Shown here: positions 28,219 through 37,981 of the stretch, in pieces
How the letters are laid out: each line of letters opens with the position of its first letter
Numbering within the stretch: the stretch's first letter is position 1
The notes under the pieces: model-generated
Told to the model about the DNA's origin: nothing
Database searches by the model: none
Seen by the model: only the letters and a program-made list of their open reading frames with translations
Origin: Bacillus thermozeamaize
Lineage (GTDB): Bacteria; Bacillota; Bacilli; ZCTH02-B2
DNA: 62,417 nt
Assembly (NCBI GenBank): GCA_002159075.1
Contig: LZRT01000097.1
Span: forward strand, 1-62,417
Reading direction: 5' to 3'
Program-made: the position numbers and the translations under genes

Positions 28219-29660
28219 GCTTGAGGGAGCTGACGATTCATTTTTTGCATACCAACGACATCCACAGCCGTTTTGAGCAAATGCCGATCATTGCCTATCA
28301 GGTGCGCATGATGCGCAAGCGTTGGGAGGCGCTCGGGGAGCCGGTGATCGTGTTGGATCTGGGGGATCACATGGATCGGATGCATCCGGTGACCGAAGGC
28401 ACGGAAGGGCAGGCCAACGTAGACATTTTAAAGACACTGGGTGCGGATCTGATCACGATCGGAAACAATGAAGGGCTGACCTTTACAAAAGAACAGCTGG
28501 CCAAGCTGTACAAGGATGTTCCGTTTAAAATTCTTCTGAGCAATATGGCGGATCGGGAGACAGGACAGCCGCCGGCATGGGCAGAGCCGTTCCTGTTGCT
28601 TGAGGTGGGAGGGATCCGGCTCGGCTTTCTCGGTGTCACGGCAGCCTTTCAAGCCTTTTACAACCTGATGGGGTGGGAGATGTCTTCGCCCCAGGAGGTG
28701 GTGGCCGGCTGGATCCACCGTTGCCGGGACCAGGTGGATCAATGGGTGATTCTGTCTCATGTCGGCATCCACGAGGACATCCGGCTCGCGGATGTCCTGC
28801 CGCCGGGGAGCCTGGTTTTTGGGGCGCATACCCATCATGCCTTTCCGGAAGGTGAGTGGCTGGGCGATATTCTGCTTGCTGCGGCGGGCAAATTTGGCGA
28901 ATACCTCGGTCATGTCGAGGTGCGATATGATCTCGACAAGCGGCGCGTCAGCCAAATGCGTGCCGAGCTGATCGCCATGGAGCCTACCAGGCCGGCCGAT
29001 CCCGAAACGCAGGCGGTGATTTCCCGCCATCGCAAAGCGGCTGCCCAGGTTCTCAGCCAGCCAACCGCTTGGGTGCCGGAGGCGCTGCACATCCGTTATG
29101 ATGCGGAATCTGATCTGGGGAACCTGCTCGCCGACGGCCTGCGCCGGATTGCCAATGCGGACATCGGGCTGGTCAACTCCGGCCAATTGCTGGGCAACAT
29201 CGAGGCGGGGATGCTTAGCAAAGGGACTTTGCATCAAATTTGTCCTTCGCCGATTAACCCCTGCCGGGCGCGGATCAGCGGTGAGGTGTTGCTGAAAAGC
29301 TTGGAGCAGTCCCTGCTCAGGGAGTTCCAGCAACGGCCGATTCGCGGGTTTGGCTTTCGCGGAAAGGTGCTGGGGAACCTCAGCACATCCGGCCTGCGCG
29401 TCCAGTATGACCCGAATGGCCCGGCGTATCGAAAAATCAGACGGGTCTGGGTCGGCGATGAGCTGCTGGAGCCGGAGAAAATGTATACCGTCGGGATGAT
29501 TGACATGTTTACGTTTGGCGTCGGATATCCAGAATTGCAGAAAGGACTTGATTTTACCTTTTATTTGCCGGAATTCCTGCGGGATATTCTGGAGCAGGAT
29601 CTGCAAAATCCCAGGTTTGTCAGAGAGGCGAAGCGGCGTCTCTGGCAGCCGCTGTCATGA
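28212..29660 (+). CDS. 5'-nucleotidase-family metallophosphoesterase (YunD-like)
   Basis: About 482 residues. An N-terminal calcineurin-like phosphoesterase domain has the metal motifs HTNDIHSRFE, DLGDHMD, GNNEG, SHVGIHED and GAHTHH; a C-terminal 5'-nucleotidase domain follows (LGNLLADGLRR, VNSGQLLGNI). There is no signal peptide, unlike secreted 5'-nucleotidases, so it acts in the cytoplasm, on an unknown nucleotide. Start: the GTG at 28212 with GAGGGG close upstream overlaps the previous stop; a TTG at 28221 would begin directly at the conserved domain and is also plausible. Confidence 0.85.
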   Translation: MVGLRELTIHFLHTNDIHSRFEQMPIIAYQVRMMRKRWEALGEPVIVLDLGDHMDRMHPVTEGTEGQANVDILKTLGADLITIGNNEGLTFTKEQLAKLYKDVPFKILLSNMADRETGQPPAWAEPFLLLEVGGIRLGFLGVTAAFQAFYNLMGWEMSSPQEVVAGWIHRCRDQVDQWVILSHVGIHEDIRLADVLPPGSLVFGAHTHHAFPEGEWLGDILLAAAGKFGEYLGHVEVRYDLDKRRVSQMRAELIAMEPTRPADPETQAVISRHRKAAAQVLSQPTAWVPEALHIRYDAESDLGNLLADGLRRIANADIGLVNSGQLLGNIEAGMLSKGTLHQICPSPINPCRARISGEVLLKSLEQSLLREFQQRPIRGFGFRGKVLGNLSTSGLRVQYDPNGPAYRKIRRVWVGDELLEPEKMYTVGMIDMFTFGVGYPELQKGLDFTFYLPEFLRDILEQDLQNPRFVREAKRRLWQPLS

Positions 29661-29710
29661 CTGTTCCGGAGATGAACATCATGAATTTGACTAAAGGCGG
29701 TCGATAGGTG

Positions 29711-29971
29711 ATGAAGATTGTGGATGAGATTTACGCCATGTACCGAAATGTTCTCCGCGGCGATGAAGAGGATATCCTCGCCCTGGTGATGGGATTGTTT
29801 TTGGACCACAGCCGGGAAGATTTATTAGCGATGATTCAAGGACTGTCCAAAGAGGAGCTCCTGCAAATGGTCACCCTGTACACGTATCAACTCCTGCGGC
29901 TGAAACTGTCGAGGGAAGGAATGGGGGATCCGCCGGATAAGGATGAACAGGCGCTCCGGCGGTTTCACTGA
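29711..29971 (+). CDS. Small conserved hypothetical protein
   Basis: An 86-residue acidic, helical protein (KIVDEIYAMYRNVLRGDEED start) with no cysteine pairs, membrane helix or DNA-binding motif. It looks like the small DUF6154-type proteins of Bacilli, but that link is from memory and weak. The ATG at 29711 follows a GTG codon and a GGTG; AAAGGCGG lies about 12 nt upstream. It follows the YunD-like gene by 50 nt in the same direction and is probably co-transcribed. Function unknown. Confidence 0.6.
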   Translation: MKIVDEIYAMYRNVLRGDEEDILALVMGLFLDHSREDLLAMIQGLSKEELLQMVTLYTYQLLRLKLSREGMGDPPDKDEQALRRFH

Positions 29972-30003
29972 GGACAAGCGCAATACCTTGCGGCTGAACC
30001 ATA

Positions 30004-30032
30004 TTGACGTGCCGGGTGTTCCGTGTTAAAAT
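30004..30032 (+). promoter_or_regulatory. Promoter of the tRNA-Ile/tRNA-Ala pair
   Basis: TTGACG (30004-30009) and TAAAAT (30027-30032) have 17-nt spacing, 29 nt before the first tRNA. Confidence 0.8.
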
Positions 30033-30060
30033 GCAGGTGGTCAGCCAGCAAGACCAATGT

Positions 30061-30137
30061 GGGCCTATAGCTCAGCTGGTCAGAGCGCACGCCTGATAAG
30101 CGTGAGGTCGGTGGTTCAAGTCCACTTAGGCCCACCA
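30061..30137 (+). tRNA. tRNA-Ile (anticodon GAT)
   Basis: A 77-nt cloverleaf with acceptor stem GGGCCTA/TAGGCCC, D arm AGCTCAG, anticodon GAT at 30095-30097 in loop CTGATAA, T arm GTGGTTCAAGTCCAC and an encoded CCA end. Confidence 0.98.
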
Positions 30138-30148
30138 TGTTCATCGAA

Positions 30149-30224
30149 GGGGCTATAGCTCAGTTGGGAGAGCGCCTGCCTTGCACGCAGGAGGTCAGCG
30201 GTTCGAGCCCGCTTAGCTCCACCA
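30149..30224 (+). tRNA. tRNA-Ala (anticodon TGC)
   Basis: A 76-nt cloverleaf with acceptor GGGGCTA/TAGCTCC (one G-T), anticodon TGC at 30182-30184, T arm GCGGTTCGAGCCCGC and an encoded CCA. It follows tRNA-Ile by 11 nt, the pair usually found in rRNA spacers, but here no rRNA gene flanks them. Confidence 0.98.
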
Positions 30225-30264
30225 TTCCGTCGCGCCGTCTTGTTGGGGCTGGCCAACCAACGTG

Positions 30265-30288
30265 CCACCAGCAGGTGGTTTATTTTTT
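30265..30288 (+). terminator. Terminator of the tRNA operon
   Basis: The short stem CCACC/GGTGG (30265-30269 with 30274-30278) and loop AGCA are followed by TTTATTTTTT. Confidence 0.7.
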
Positions 30289-30296
30289 GTCATCTA

Positions 30297-30325
30297 TTGA
30301 AAAGTGACGCGTTCTATGGTAACTT
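30297..30325 (+). promoter_or_regulatory. Candidate promoter of speD
   Basis: TTGAAA (30297-30302) and TAACTT (30320-30325) are spaced by 17 nt. The -10 match is weak, but no better promoter lies between the tRNA terminator and speD. Confidence 0.45.
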
Positions 30326-30470
30326 AGTCCTCGTTAAAAGTTGGATTCGCGTGCTGCAGGAACCAGATTCACTGAAAGGGTAAGGAACTCTTTGGACTAA
30401 CTTTCCCCCGTGGTGAATGCGTAGGTCCTAGCGATTTTTTTCCACACAAAAAAACTTGCTAGGAAGGGGG
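30324..30470 (+). promoter_or_regulatory. Structured leader of speD, possible cis-regulatory RNA
   Basis: About 150 nt of non-coding DNA with several base-pairing possibilities. TTAGTCC (30324-30330) pairs with GGACTAA (30394-30400). A hairpin AAAGGGT-AAGGA-ACTCTTT lies at about 30376-30394. CCCCC (30405-30409) can pair with GGGGG of the ribosome binding site (30466-30470). A long hairpin CCTAGC/GCTAGG plus T7/A7 (30427-30463) abuts that same site. Such mutually exclusive pairings around the ribosome binding site suggest translational control. I do not recognise a known SAM or polyamine riboswitch. If the promoter listed just upstream is right, the first arm would not be in the transcript. 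Confidence 0.45.
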
Positions 30471-30477
30471 CCGAAAG

Positions 30478-30879
30478 GTGGCGTACTCAACCTTCGGAAG
30501 ACACGTAGCGGTGGATACGTGGGGTGTCGACTTCGATCTGCTGAATGATGTAAAATTTCTGGAGAAAAAACTGGTCGAAGCTGCGGAATTGGCAGGGGCT
30601 ACCGTCCTATCGGTGCAATCCAAGCAATTTGAACCGCAGGGTGCAACCGTGCTCGTCCTCTTGTCGGAAAGCCACATTTCGATTCACACTTATCCAGAGA
30701 AAGGGTTTGCTGCACTGGATTGTTACACCTGCGGCGAGGTGGTCGATCCACAGGTGGCCATTGATTACCTGGTATCCATTCTCAAGCCGAAGAAGTTCTA
30801 CCCGAAAATGCTCATGCGCGGGACTGGTCCGATTGAGGTGACCAATCCGTTTGAGAAAAAAGTAAAACTGGCGACGTAA
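30478..30879 (+). CDS. speD: S-adenosylmethionine decarboxylase proenzyme
   Basis: A 133-residue proenzyme of the short bacterial (class 1b) family, which cleaves itself and forms a pyruvoyl cofactor to make decarboxylated SAM, the aminopropyl donor for spermidine. The cleavage site is Glu64-Ser65 in LSESHISIH; His70 and Cys85 are the processing and catalytic residues. These positions are offset by two from the Thermotoga enzyme (S63, H68, C83). Start is GTG at 30478 with AGGAAGGGGG 7 nt upstream. It is a single-gene unit between a structured leader and a strong terminator; no spermidine synthase is adjacent. Confidence 0.96.
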   Translation: MAYSTFGRHVAVDTWGVDFDLLNDVKFLEKKLVEAAELAGATVLSVQSKQFEPQGATVLVLLSESHISIHTYPEKGFAALDCYTCGEVVDPQVAIDYLVSILKPKKFYPKMLMRGTGPIEVTNPFEKKVKLAT

Positions 30880-30882
30880 TCC

Positions 30883-30910
30883 AAAAACCCCCGTTCAAGC
30901 GGGGGTTTTT
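30883..30910 (+). terminator. Terminator after speD
   Basis: An 11-bp perfect stem AAAAACCCCCG/CGGGGGTTTTT with loop TTCAAG. Its symmetry makes it bidirectional. Confidence 0.95.
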
Positions 30911-30947
30911 CAGTGCAAAAAAAAACAGCCGTCCGACAAAATGGGGG

Positions 30948-30995
30948 ATGACGAGAGAGAAAACTTATGTCATAATGTGAATGAGGATTCATTCA
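30948..30995 (+). promoter_or_regulatory. fad operon promoter with FadR operator
   Basis: ATGACG (30948-30953) and CATAAT (30971-30976), 17-nt spacing, form the likely promoter. The perfect inverted repeat TGAATGA-GGAT-TCATTCA at 30978-30995 fits the Bacillus FadR box (TGAATGA-N4-TCATTCA) and lies at the expected transcription start. FadR repression relieved by long-chain acyl-CoA is therefore expected for the three genes that follow. Confidence 0.88.
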
Positions 30996-31042
30996 ATCCC
31001 CGATGAAAAACGGGCGAATGACAAACAGGGGGAATGCAAGCG

Positions 31043-33439
31043 ATGCAGAGGAGGATTCATAAAGCGGCCGTCATCGGCGCAGGCGTGATGGGCTCGGCGA
31101 TTGCAGCCCACCTGGCCAACGTCGGCATCCAGACTTATCTGCTGGATATTGTGCCGAAAGAGTTGACGGAGAGTGAAAAAGCGCGCGGACTGACGCTGGA
31201 AGATGCCGAGGTTCGCAATCGCCTGGCGGCGCGCGGTGTGGAGAACGCCAAGAAAAACATGGCTTTTTACGATAACGACGACGCGCAGAGAATCACGGTG
31301 GGCAACACCACCGATCACCTGTCCTGGCTGTCAGAGGTGGACTGGATCATTGAAGCAGTGGTCGAAAACCTCCAGATCAAGCAACAACTGTTTGCAGAGC
31401 TGGAAAAGGTATGGAAACCGGGAACCATCGTCAGCACCAACACCTCAGGGGTATCCATCCATCAAATGGTGGAAGGCCGCTCTAAAGTCTTTTGCAAGCA
31501 CTTCCTGGGCACCCACTTCTTCAACCCGCCCCGGTTCATGAAATTGCTGGAAATCATTCCGCATCGGGACTCTGATCCGGAGATCATTCAGTTCATGACC
31601 CGGTTTGCGGAAGATGTCCTGGGCAAGGGCGTGGTGCTGGCCAAGGATACGCCAAACTTCATCGCCAACCGGATCGGCACCTACGGACTAATGACGGTTC
31701 TTCATCTGATGCTGGAAAAAGGGCTGGGGCCTGAGGCGGTTGACGAGCTGACCGGTCCGGTGATGGGCAGGCCAAAAAGCGCCACGTTCCGCACGTTGGA
31801 TCTGGTCGGCATCGACACGTTTATCCACGTCGCCAACAACGTGTATGCCAACGTCACGGATGAAGCGGAGAAAAAGGTGTTTGAGGTGCCCGCGTTCATC
31901 AAGGAGATGGTGGCAAAGGGCTGGATTGGCCGCAAAGCGGGACAAGGGTTTTACAAGAAAGTGAAAACGGATGCAGGAACGCAATATCTGGTCTTGGACG
32001 CGCCCTATCTGGAGTACCGTCCGCAGCAAAAATTCAGCTCCGCTTCCTTGCAGGCCGCAAAGGCGGCTCCCGGCCTGAAAGAGCGGTTCAAGGCATTGCT
32101 CTGGGGCAAGGACGAGGCGTCGCAATTCGTCTGGGAGATGACCAAGCGGGTGCTCCTCTACACGGCATCCAAGTTGCCGGAGATTGCCGATGACATTGTG
32201 GCCGTGGACAACGCGATGAAGTGGGGCTTTAACTGGCAGCAGGGACCGTTTGAGACTTGGGATGCCATTGGACTCGTGGAAAGCGTGGAACGGATGAAGG
32301 CGGAAGGAGAAACCATCCCCGAGTGGGTGGAAAAATGGATTTCAAGCGGCAAAACCTCGTTCTATGAAAAGACAGAAGCAGGCCTGTTTTATGCGGCGCT
32401 TGATGGCACCAGCAAACCGGTGCCAGCCAATCCGAAGCGGATCTCGCTTCGCACCCTGAAAGAGCAAAACCGGGTGATTCGTTCCAACAGCGGCGCCAGC
32501 TTAATCGATCTGGGAGACGATGTGGCGCTCCTGGAGTTCCACTCGCCCAACAACGCCATCGGGGCTGACATCGTGGAGATGATGAACATCGCCGCTGAGG
32601 AAGTGGAGAAAAACTGGCGCGGCCTTGTGATTGCCAACGAAGGGCAAAACTTCTGCGTCGGCGCCAACCTGATGCTGATCCTGATGGAGGCCCAGGATGA
32701 GAACTGGGACATGATCGAACTCATCGTCAAGCAATTCCAGGATGTCAATATGCGCTTGAAATATTTGCGGCGTCCGGTGGTGGCCGCCCCGCACGCCCAG
32801 ACACTGGGCGGAGGGGCCGAGGTCTGTTTTCCGGCCGCTTTGGTGCAGGCTGCGGCGGAGACCTATATGGGCCTTGTTGAGGTGGGGGTCGGGCTGATTC
32901 CCGGCGGTGGGGGGACAAAAGAGCTGCTCCTGCGCAATCTTGCCACCGTTCCGCAAGGTGCCGGGGTGGACCTGCAGCCGTTGGTCAACCGCACTTTTGA
33001 AACGATTGCGATGGCCAAGGTGGCGACCAGCGCGGCCGACGCCAAGAAGCTGGGCTTCCTGAGGCCGCAGGATCGCATCAGCGTCAACCGGGATCACCAG
33101 ATCCACGATGCCAAGCAGGCTGTTCTGGAACTGGATGCGCGCGGTTACCAACCGCCCGTGCCGCCCAAGATCCGCGTCGTCGGGGAACCCGGCGCTGCCG
33201 TGATGAAGCTGGGGGCCTACTCGATGCGGATGAGCGGCTACATCAGCGACCACGACATGAAGATTGCGAACAAGCTGGCGGATGTGCTGGCTGGCGGGAA
33301 GGTGCCGGCTGGTACCGAAGTGACCGAGCAGTATCTGCTGGATCTGGAGCGGGAAGCTTTCTTGAGCCTGGTTGGCGAACCCAAGTCCCAGGAACGGATG
33401 CAACATTTGCTTGTCAAGGGTAAGCCGCTGCGCAACTGA
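31043..33439 (+). CDS. fadN: 3-hydroxyacyl-CoA dehydrogenase / enoyl-CoA hydratase (FadN)
   Basis: About 798 residues, a bifunctional beta-oxidation enzyme with the order found in FadN: NAD-binding 3-hydroxyacyl-CoA dehydrogenase first ([41 protein letters not shown]), then a crotonase domain (about 480-700; [28 protein letters not shown]). This is the reverse of the E. coli FadB order. I chose the ATG at 31043, with AGGGGGA 9 nt upstream; the ATG at 31034 lies too close to that site. It is first in a fadN-fadA-fadE operon like that of B. subtilis. Confidence 0.93.
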   Translation: MQRRIHKAAVIGAGVMGSAIAAHLANVGIQTYLLDIVPKELTESEKARGLTLEDAEVRNRLAARGVENAKKNMAFYDNDDAQRITVGNTTDHLSWLSEVDWIIEAVVENLQIKQQLFAELEKVWKPGTIVSTNTSGVSIHQMVEGRSKVFCKHFLGTHFFNPPRFMKLLEIIPHRDSDPEIIQFMTRFAEDVLGKGVVLAKDTPNFIANRIGTYGLMTVLHLMLEKGLGPEAVDELTGPVMGRPKSATFRTLDLVGIDTFIHVANNVYANVTDEAEKKVFEVPAFIKEMVAKGWIGRKAGQGFYKKVKTDAGTQYLVLDAPYLEYRPQQKFSSASLQAAKAAPGLKERFKALLWGKDEASQFVWEMTKRVLLYTASKLPEIADDIVAVDNAMKWGFNWQQGPFETWDAIGLVESVERMKAEGETIPEWVEKWISSGKTSFYEKTEAGLFYAALDGTSKPVPANPKRISLRTLKEQNRVIRSNSGASLIDLGDDVALLEFHSPNNAIGADIVEMMNIAAEEVEKNWRGLVIANEGQNFCVGANLMLILMEAQDENWDMIELIVKQFQDVNMRLKYLRRPVVAAPHAQTLGGGAEVCFPAALVQAAAETYMGLVEVGVGLIPGGGGTKELLLRNLATVPQGAGVDLQPLVNRTFETIAMAKVATSAADAKKLGFLRPQDRISVNRDHQIHDAKQAVLELDARGYQPPVPPKIRVVGEPGAAVMKLGAYSMRMSGYISDHDMKIANKLADVLAGGKVPAGTEVTEQYLLDLEREAFLSLVGEPKSQERMQHLLVKGKPLRN

Positions 33440-33476
33440 TGAAATACAAACAAGACATGAGGAGGAGGAGAAGCCA

Positions 33477-34661
33477 ATGAGAGAAGCCGTGATCGTTTCC
33501 GGGGCACGCACGGCCGTCGGCAAGGCGCCGCGCGGTTCGCTCCGAAACACCCGGCCGGAAGAGCTGGGGGCCATTGTCGTCAAAGAGGCGATTCGCCGCG
33601 CTCCCGGACTGAAACCGGAAGACGTGGAAGATGTGATCATCGGCTGTGCCATGCCGGAGGCGGAACAGGGGCTGAACCTGGGCAGGATTGTCGCCGTGCG
33701 GGCCGGCTTGCCCACGACGGTATGCGGCATGACGGTGAACCGTTTTTGTTCCTCGGGGCTTCAAACCATCGCCCTGGCCGCCCAGCAGATCATGACCGGT
33801 ATGGCCGACGTGATCGTGGCCGGCGGCGTGGAGAGCATGAGCATGGTGCCGATGACCGGCAACAAGATTGCGCCCGACCCTTATCTGGTGGAACACATGC
33901 CGCAAATTTACATGTCGATGGGGCACACCGCGGAACAGGTGGCCAAGCGTTACCAGATCACGCGCGAAATGCAGGATGAATTCGCGGTACGCAGCCACCG
34001 GCTGGCCCACCGGGCGATACAGGAAGGAAAGTTTAAAGAAGAAATTGTTCCGGTCACGGTGGTTGAGCGGACGTTTGACGAAACAAGCGGGAAAGTGATT
34101 GAGCAAACGAAGCAGTTCGACACCGACGAAGGGGTTCGTCCCGACACCAACATGGAGACGCTGGCCAAGCTCCGTCCGGCCTTCCAGGTCAATGGCACAG
34201 TCACCGCGGGGAATTCCTCGCAAACCAGCGACGGTGCGGCCGCGGTGGTGGTCATGTCGGCGGATAAAGCGGAGGAACTGGGCTTAAAACCCCTGGCCAT
34301 TTTCCGCTCCTTTGCTGTCGGCGGTGTCGAGCCGGAGGTCATGGGCATCGGTCCTGTCGTGGCCATTCCGAAGGCGCTGAAGCTGGCCGGCATCACCGTG
34401 GATCAAGTGGACCTGTTTGAAATCAACGAGGCCTTTGCCGCGCAAAGCGTGGCCGTGATCCGCCAACTGGAGCTGGATCTGGAGAAAATCAACGTCAACG
34501 GCGGGGCGATCGCGTTGGGGCATCCGCTCGGCTGCACGGGGGCGAAACTGACGGTGCAACTGATATATGAGATGAAGCGCCGCGGCGGAAAATATGGCGT
34601 CGTCTCGATGTGCATCGGCGGCGGCATGGGAGCGGCCGGCGTCTTCGAGTTCCCAGCGTAA
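33477..34661 (+). CDS. fadA: Acetyl-CoA C-acyltransferase (3-ketoacyl-CoA thiolase)
   Basis: A 394-residue thiolase performing the last step of beta-oxidation. Catalytic residues are intact: Cys91 in RFCSSGLQ, His349 in GHPLGCTG and Cys379 in CIGGGMG. I chose the ATG at 33477, preceded by GGAGGAGGAG; the longer frame reads back into fadN. It lies 37 nt after fadN and 32 nt before fadE in the FadR-controlled operon. Confidence 0.95.
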   Translation: MREAVIVSGARTAVGKAPRGSLRNTRPEELGAIVVKEAIRRAPGLKPEDVEDVIIGCAMPEAEQGLNLGRIVAVRAGLPTTVCGMTVNRFCSSGLQTIALAAQQIMTGMADVIVAGGVESMSMVPMTGNKIAPDPYLVEHMPQIYMSMGHTAEQVAKRYQITREMQDEFAVRSHRLAHRAIQEGKFKEEIVPVTVVERTFDETSGKVIEQTKQFDTDEGVRPDTNMETLAKLRPAFQVNGTVTAGNSSQTSDGAAAVVVMSADKAEELGLKPLAIFRSFAVGGVEPEVMGIGPVVAIPKALKLAGITVDQVDLFEINEAFAAQSVAVIRQLELDLEKINVNGGAIALGHPLGCTGAKLTVQLIYEMKRRGGKYGVVSMCIGGGMGAAGVFEFPA

Positions 34662-34693
34662 TCGACAACAGCCATTTTAAGGAGGGAATGTGG

Positions 34694-36469
34694 ATGAGCA
34701 CACAGGAGAAAGTGAAAGGCGCCAGCTTTTTGCTGGAAGAGATTTCCCCGGAGCAAGTGTTTACACCGGAAGACATCACCGAAGAGCAAAAAATGATTGG
34801 GCGTACGGTGCTTGAGTTTGTGGAAAAAGAAATCGAGCCTGTACGGGAAAAGCTGGAAAGCCTCGATTACGACCTGTCGATCCAGTTGATGCGCAAGGCC
34901 GGGGAACTGGGTTTGCTCGGGGGAGAAGTGCCGGAAGAATACGGCGGGCTTGATCTGGACAAGATCAGCGCGACCATCCTCAGCGAAAACATGACTCGTG
35001 GTGGCTCCTTTGCGTTGACGCACGGGGCGCACATCGGCATCGGCAGTTTGCCCATCGTCCTGTTCGGCAGTCCGGAACAGAAGCAAAAATACTTGCCGAA
35101 ACTGGTGACCGGCGAACTGATCGCCGCCTACGCCCTGACCGAGCCTGGCTCCGGTTCCGATGCGCTGGGCGCCAAAACGACGGCCGTATTGTCAGCGGAC
35201 GGCAAGCACTATATCCTCAACGGCAGCAAGCAGTTCATCACCAACGGCGGGTTTGCCGACATTTTCATCGTCTATGCCAAAGTGGACGGGGAAAAGTTTA
35301 CCGCCTTCATCGTCGAGCGCAACTTCCCTGGCGTGACCATCGGACCGGAAGAGAAGAAGATGGGAATCAAAGGTTCCTCCACCTGTCCTGTGATTCTGGA
35401 AGATGTGAAGGTGCCCGTGGAAAACGTCCTCGGGGAGATTGGCAAGGGCCATGTCATCGCCTTCAACATCCTCAACATCGGCCGCTTTAAGCTCGGCGTC
35501 GGCGCCGTGGGCACAACCAAATGGGCGATTGAACTGTCCGCCAAATACGCCAATGAGCGCAAGCAGTTCAATGTGCCGATCAGCCGTTTTCGCTTGATTC
35601 AGCAAAAACTGGCGGAAATGAACATCGCCGCCTATGTCAACGAATCGACCGTTTACCGTACCGCCGGCTTGATTGATCAGGCGCTGCAGGGGCTGGATTC
35701 CAACGCTCCGGACATCGGCGTCGTGACCGGCAAGCGGATCGAAGAATACGCCATTGAATGCTCGATCAACAAGGTGTTCGGATCCGAGATCATGGATCAG
35801 GTCGTGGATGAGGCTGTTCAGATCCACGGCGGATATGGTTACATCCAAGAGTATAAGGTCGAGCAGATGTACCGTGACTCCCGGATTAACCGGATCTTTG
35901 AAGGGACCAACGAAATCAACCGCCTGCTGATTCCGGGAACGCTGGTCAAGAAGGCGATGCGTGGCGACCTTCCTTTGCTTTCTGCTATCCAGAACCTGCA
36001 GAAAGAGCTTATCAGTTACATTCCGACGCCGGCTGAAGGCCTGCTGGGCGCGGAAAAAACACTGATTGACGCGGCCAAAAAGATCACGTTGATGGTTGCC
36101 GGATTGGGCGTTCAAAAGTACCAGACCAAGCTGGAGCAAGAACAGGAGCTGCTGGCCAACGTGGCAGACATGATCATCGCCATTTACACGATGGAATCGG
36201 CCTACCTGCGGACGCTGAAGGCCATCGCGCGCGATGGGGAAGCGGCGCATCAAAACAAAATCGACATGACGCGCGTCTATGTGCACGAGGCGTTTGAGCA
36301 AGTGGAACGACTGGCGCGCGAATCGCTGGCCGCGATCAGCGAAGGCGACCAACTGCTTACCCAGTTGTCCATTCTCAAGAAACTCGCGCGCCGCAATCCG
36401 GCGAACACCATTGCGCTGAAAAGGGCGATTGCCCAGCGGGTCATTGAAGCAGAAAAATATGTCAGCTAA
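34694..36469 (+). CDS. fadE: Acyl-CoA dehydrogenase (FadE)
   Basis: A 591-residue FAD enzyme for the first oxidation step of acyl-CoA. It has the N-terminal and middle domains ([17 protein letters not shown]), the FAD-binding C-domain ([32 protein letters not shown]) and the C-terminal extension of about 190 residues found in the long Bacillus FadE type. I chose the ATG at 34694 (MSTQEKVKG), with AAGGAGGG about 8 nt upstream. It ends the fadNAE operon; a terminator follows 20 nt later. Confidence 0.94.
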   Translation: MSTQEKVKGASFLLEEISPEQVFTPEDITEEQKMIGRTVLEFVEKEIEPVREKLESLDYDLSIQLMRKAGELGLLGGEVPEEYGGLDLDKISATILSENMTRGGSFALTHGAHIGIGSLPIVLFGSPEQKQKYLPKLVTGELIAAYALTEPGSGSDALGAKTTAVLSADGKHYILNGSKQFITNGGFADIFIVYAKVDGEKFTAFIVERNFPGVTIGPEEKKMGIKGSSTCPVILEDVKVPVENVLGEIGKGHVIAFNILNIGRFKLGVGAVGTTKWAIELSAKYANERKQFNVPISRFRLIQQKLAEMNIAAYVNESTVYRTAGLIDQALQGLDSNAPDIGVVTGKRIEEYAIECSINKVFGSEIMDQVVDEAVQIHGGYGYIQEYKVEQMYRDSRINRIFEGTNEINRLLIPGTLVKKAMRGDLPLLSAIQNLQKELISYIPTPAEGLLGAEKTLIDAAKKITLMVAGLGVQKYQTKLEQEQELLANVADMIIAIYTMESAYLRTLKAIARDGEAAHQNKIDMTRVYVHEAFEQVERLARESLAAISEGDQLLTQLSILKKLARRNPANTIALKRAIAQRVIEAEKYVS

Positions 36470-36489
36470 AAGATTTCATGAAGTAGAAC

Positions 36490-36527
36490 AGGGGCTGTTC
36501 CTCAGGACCGGAACAGCCCCTCTCATT
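36490..36527. terminator. Bidirectional terminator between fadE and the MFS gene
   Basis: A 12-bp perfect stem AGGGGCTGTTCC/GGAACAGCCCCT (36490-36501 with 36510-36521) lies between two convergent genes. The T-tract is poor on the plus strand (CTCATTTC). Confidence 0.7.
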
Positions 36528-37829
36528 TCATGTCCGTACCCGGCCGCGCGCCCGCTTCTGAATGAGATGGCTGGGAAAAAAGGGCATTTTTTTGCGTTTT
36601 GCATTTTTTTCTGTCTGGCCGCCGTTTTTGGCCGGATGGATGAGAAATAAGCCCAACAAGGCGGCAAAGGCCACCAGACTGGCCACGGATGCCAACATCA
36701 CGGTTCTGGAGATGTCCATTAACCAGCTGAACACAGGCGGCCCGATAGCCACGCCCAAAAACCGGACACTGCCGTATATCGAGGTGATCATGCCGCGTTC
36801 TGCCTTGCGCACGGCGCCCGTGATAAAACTGTTCAGACAGGGCAGAACGGCGCCGGTACCGATGCTGCCCAGCGTAATCAGGCCGATAAACAGATAGAGG
36901 TTCTTGAATAAAATGGCCAGCGCCAGGCTGCCTGAAAGGGCGAAAAGTCCAGTAATGATCAGGAATTTCATCAGCTTTCCGTTTTTTCGGATGAGGGAAC
37001 CGGTGACAAAGGAGGTGACCACCATACCGAGCAGCGGGATGGCCAGTACGCCTCCCTTCCACACGCCGTCAATCTGATACTGGGATTCCAGGACTTCGGA
37101 GAGGTAAAACAGAATGCCAAACAGCACAAACAGCCCAGCTGAACCGGCAAAAAACGCACAGAGCAACCATCGTCCTTCCCGCTTGAAAATGTCACCGAGA
37201 GCGCGAACATATTCACGCAGGGAAGGCGATTTTTCTTTCTGTACCGGTTCTTTCACCATCAGCCACACCATCAGGGCGGAGACGGCACACAGGATGGGGA
37301 AGGCAAAAAAAGGAGCCCACCAGGCGATGAGGCCGAGCAACGAGCCGGCAATGGGACTAATCACCTTCCCCATGCCATTGGCTGATTCAGACAGTCCCAG
37401 TGCCCTGCTTTGTGCGCCGCCCCTGAAGAGATCGCCCAGCAAAGCCATGGCGATGGGTGCTGTGCCGGCAGCTCCCAGCCCTTGCAAGGCACGCCCTGCA
37501 ATGATCAGAGCATAGGGCTTATCCACCCATAGAGCGGCAAAGCCAGCCAGCAATCCTCCGGCACCGTACAGCAAAACAGAAGGGATGATCACCGCCTTGC
37601 GGCTGATGCGATCGGAGAGGAAACCGGCCAGGGGAATGACAATTCCAGCCGTGAGCGAAAATAACGTGATCAACAAGCTGACCTGAAATTGGCTGATTTT
37701 CAAGGCAGATTTTATCTGTGGCAATACGGGAATGAGCATGGAATTGCCCAGCACCATGATCAAGGGGACGCTGGTCAATGCGACTAAGTCTTTGGTTTTG
37801 CCGGATGATTTGCTTTCAGCCACATACAT
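36528..37829 (-). CDS. Major facilitator superfamily transporter (DHA1-like efflux pump)
   Basis: A 433-residue membrane protein with 12 predicted helices. The loop 2-3 motif GFLSDRISRKAVI (MFS motif A) and ALQGLGAAGTAPIAMAL (motif C-like) place it in the drug:H+ antiporter-1 group, so export of a toxic small molecule is likely; substrate unknown. The C-terminus is basic (KNAKRKKMPFFPS). GAGGAG lies directly before the ATG at 37829; a GTG two codons later has better spacing and may be the true start. It is transcribed divergently from the metallo-beta-lactamase-fold gene. Confidence 0.85.
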   Translation of the reverse strand: MYVAESKSSGKTKDLVALTSVPLIMVLGNSMLIPVLPQIKSALKISQFQVSLLITLFSLTAGIVIPLAGFLSDRISRKAVIIPSVLLYGAGGLLAGFAALWVDKPYALIIAGRALQGLGAAGTAPIAMALLGDLFRGGAQSRALGLSESANGMGKVISPIAGSLLGLIAWWAPFFAFPILCAVSALMVWLMVKEPVQKEKSPSLREYVRALGDIFKREGRWLLCAFFAGSAGLFVLFGILFYLSEVLESQYQIDGVWKGGVLAIPLLGMVVTSFVTGSLIRKNGKLMKFLIITGLFALSGSLALAILFKNLYLFIGLITLGSIGTGAVLPCLNSFITGAVRKAERGMITSIYGSVRFLGVAIGPPVFSWLMDISRTVMLASVASLVAFAALLGLFLIHPAKNGGQTEKNAKRKKMPFFPSHLIQKRARGRVRT

Positions 37830-37911
37830 GCTCCTCTATGCGTTCGTGATAATGAGGATGAGATCAAATCTGTTCCTAATGTCTCCTGGGGAAACGGCGA
37901 CTATTCACCTT

Positions 37912-37939
37912 TTGCAGCTTTCGGCCAAAGGGTTACAAT
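37912..37939 (+). promoter_or_regulatory. Promoter of the metallo-beta-lactamase-fold gene
   Basis: TTGCAG (37912-37917) and TACAAT (37934-37939) with 16-nt spacing, about 42 nt before the coding start. Confidence 0.6.
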
Positions 37940-37981
37940 GACAGTAAGCGCAACGCACTTTGAGCAGATGGAGGGATAGGT

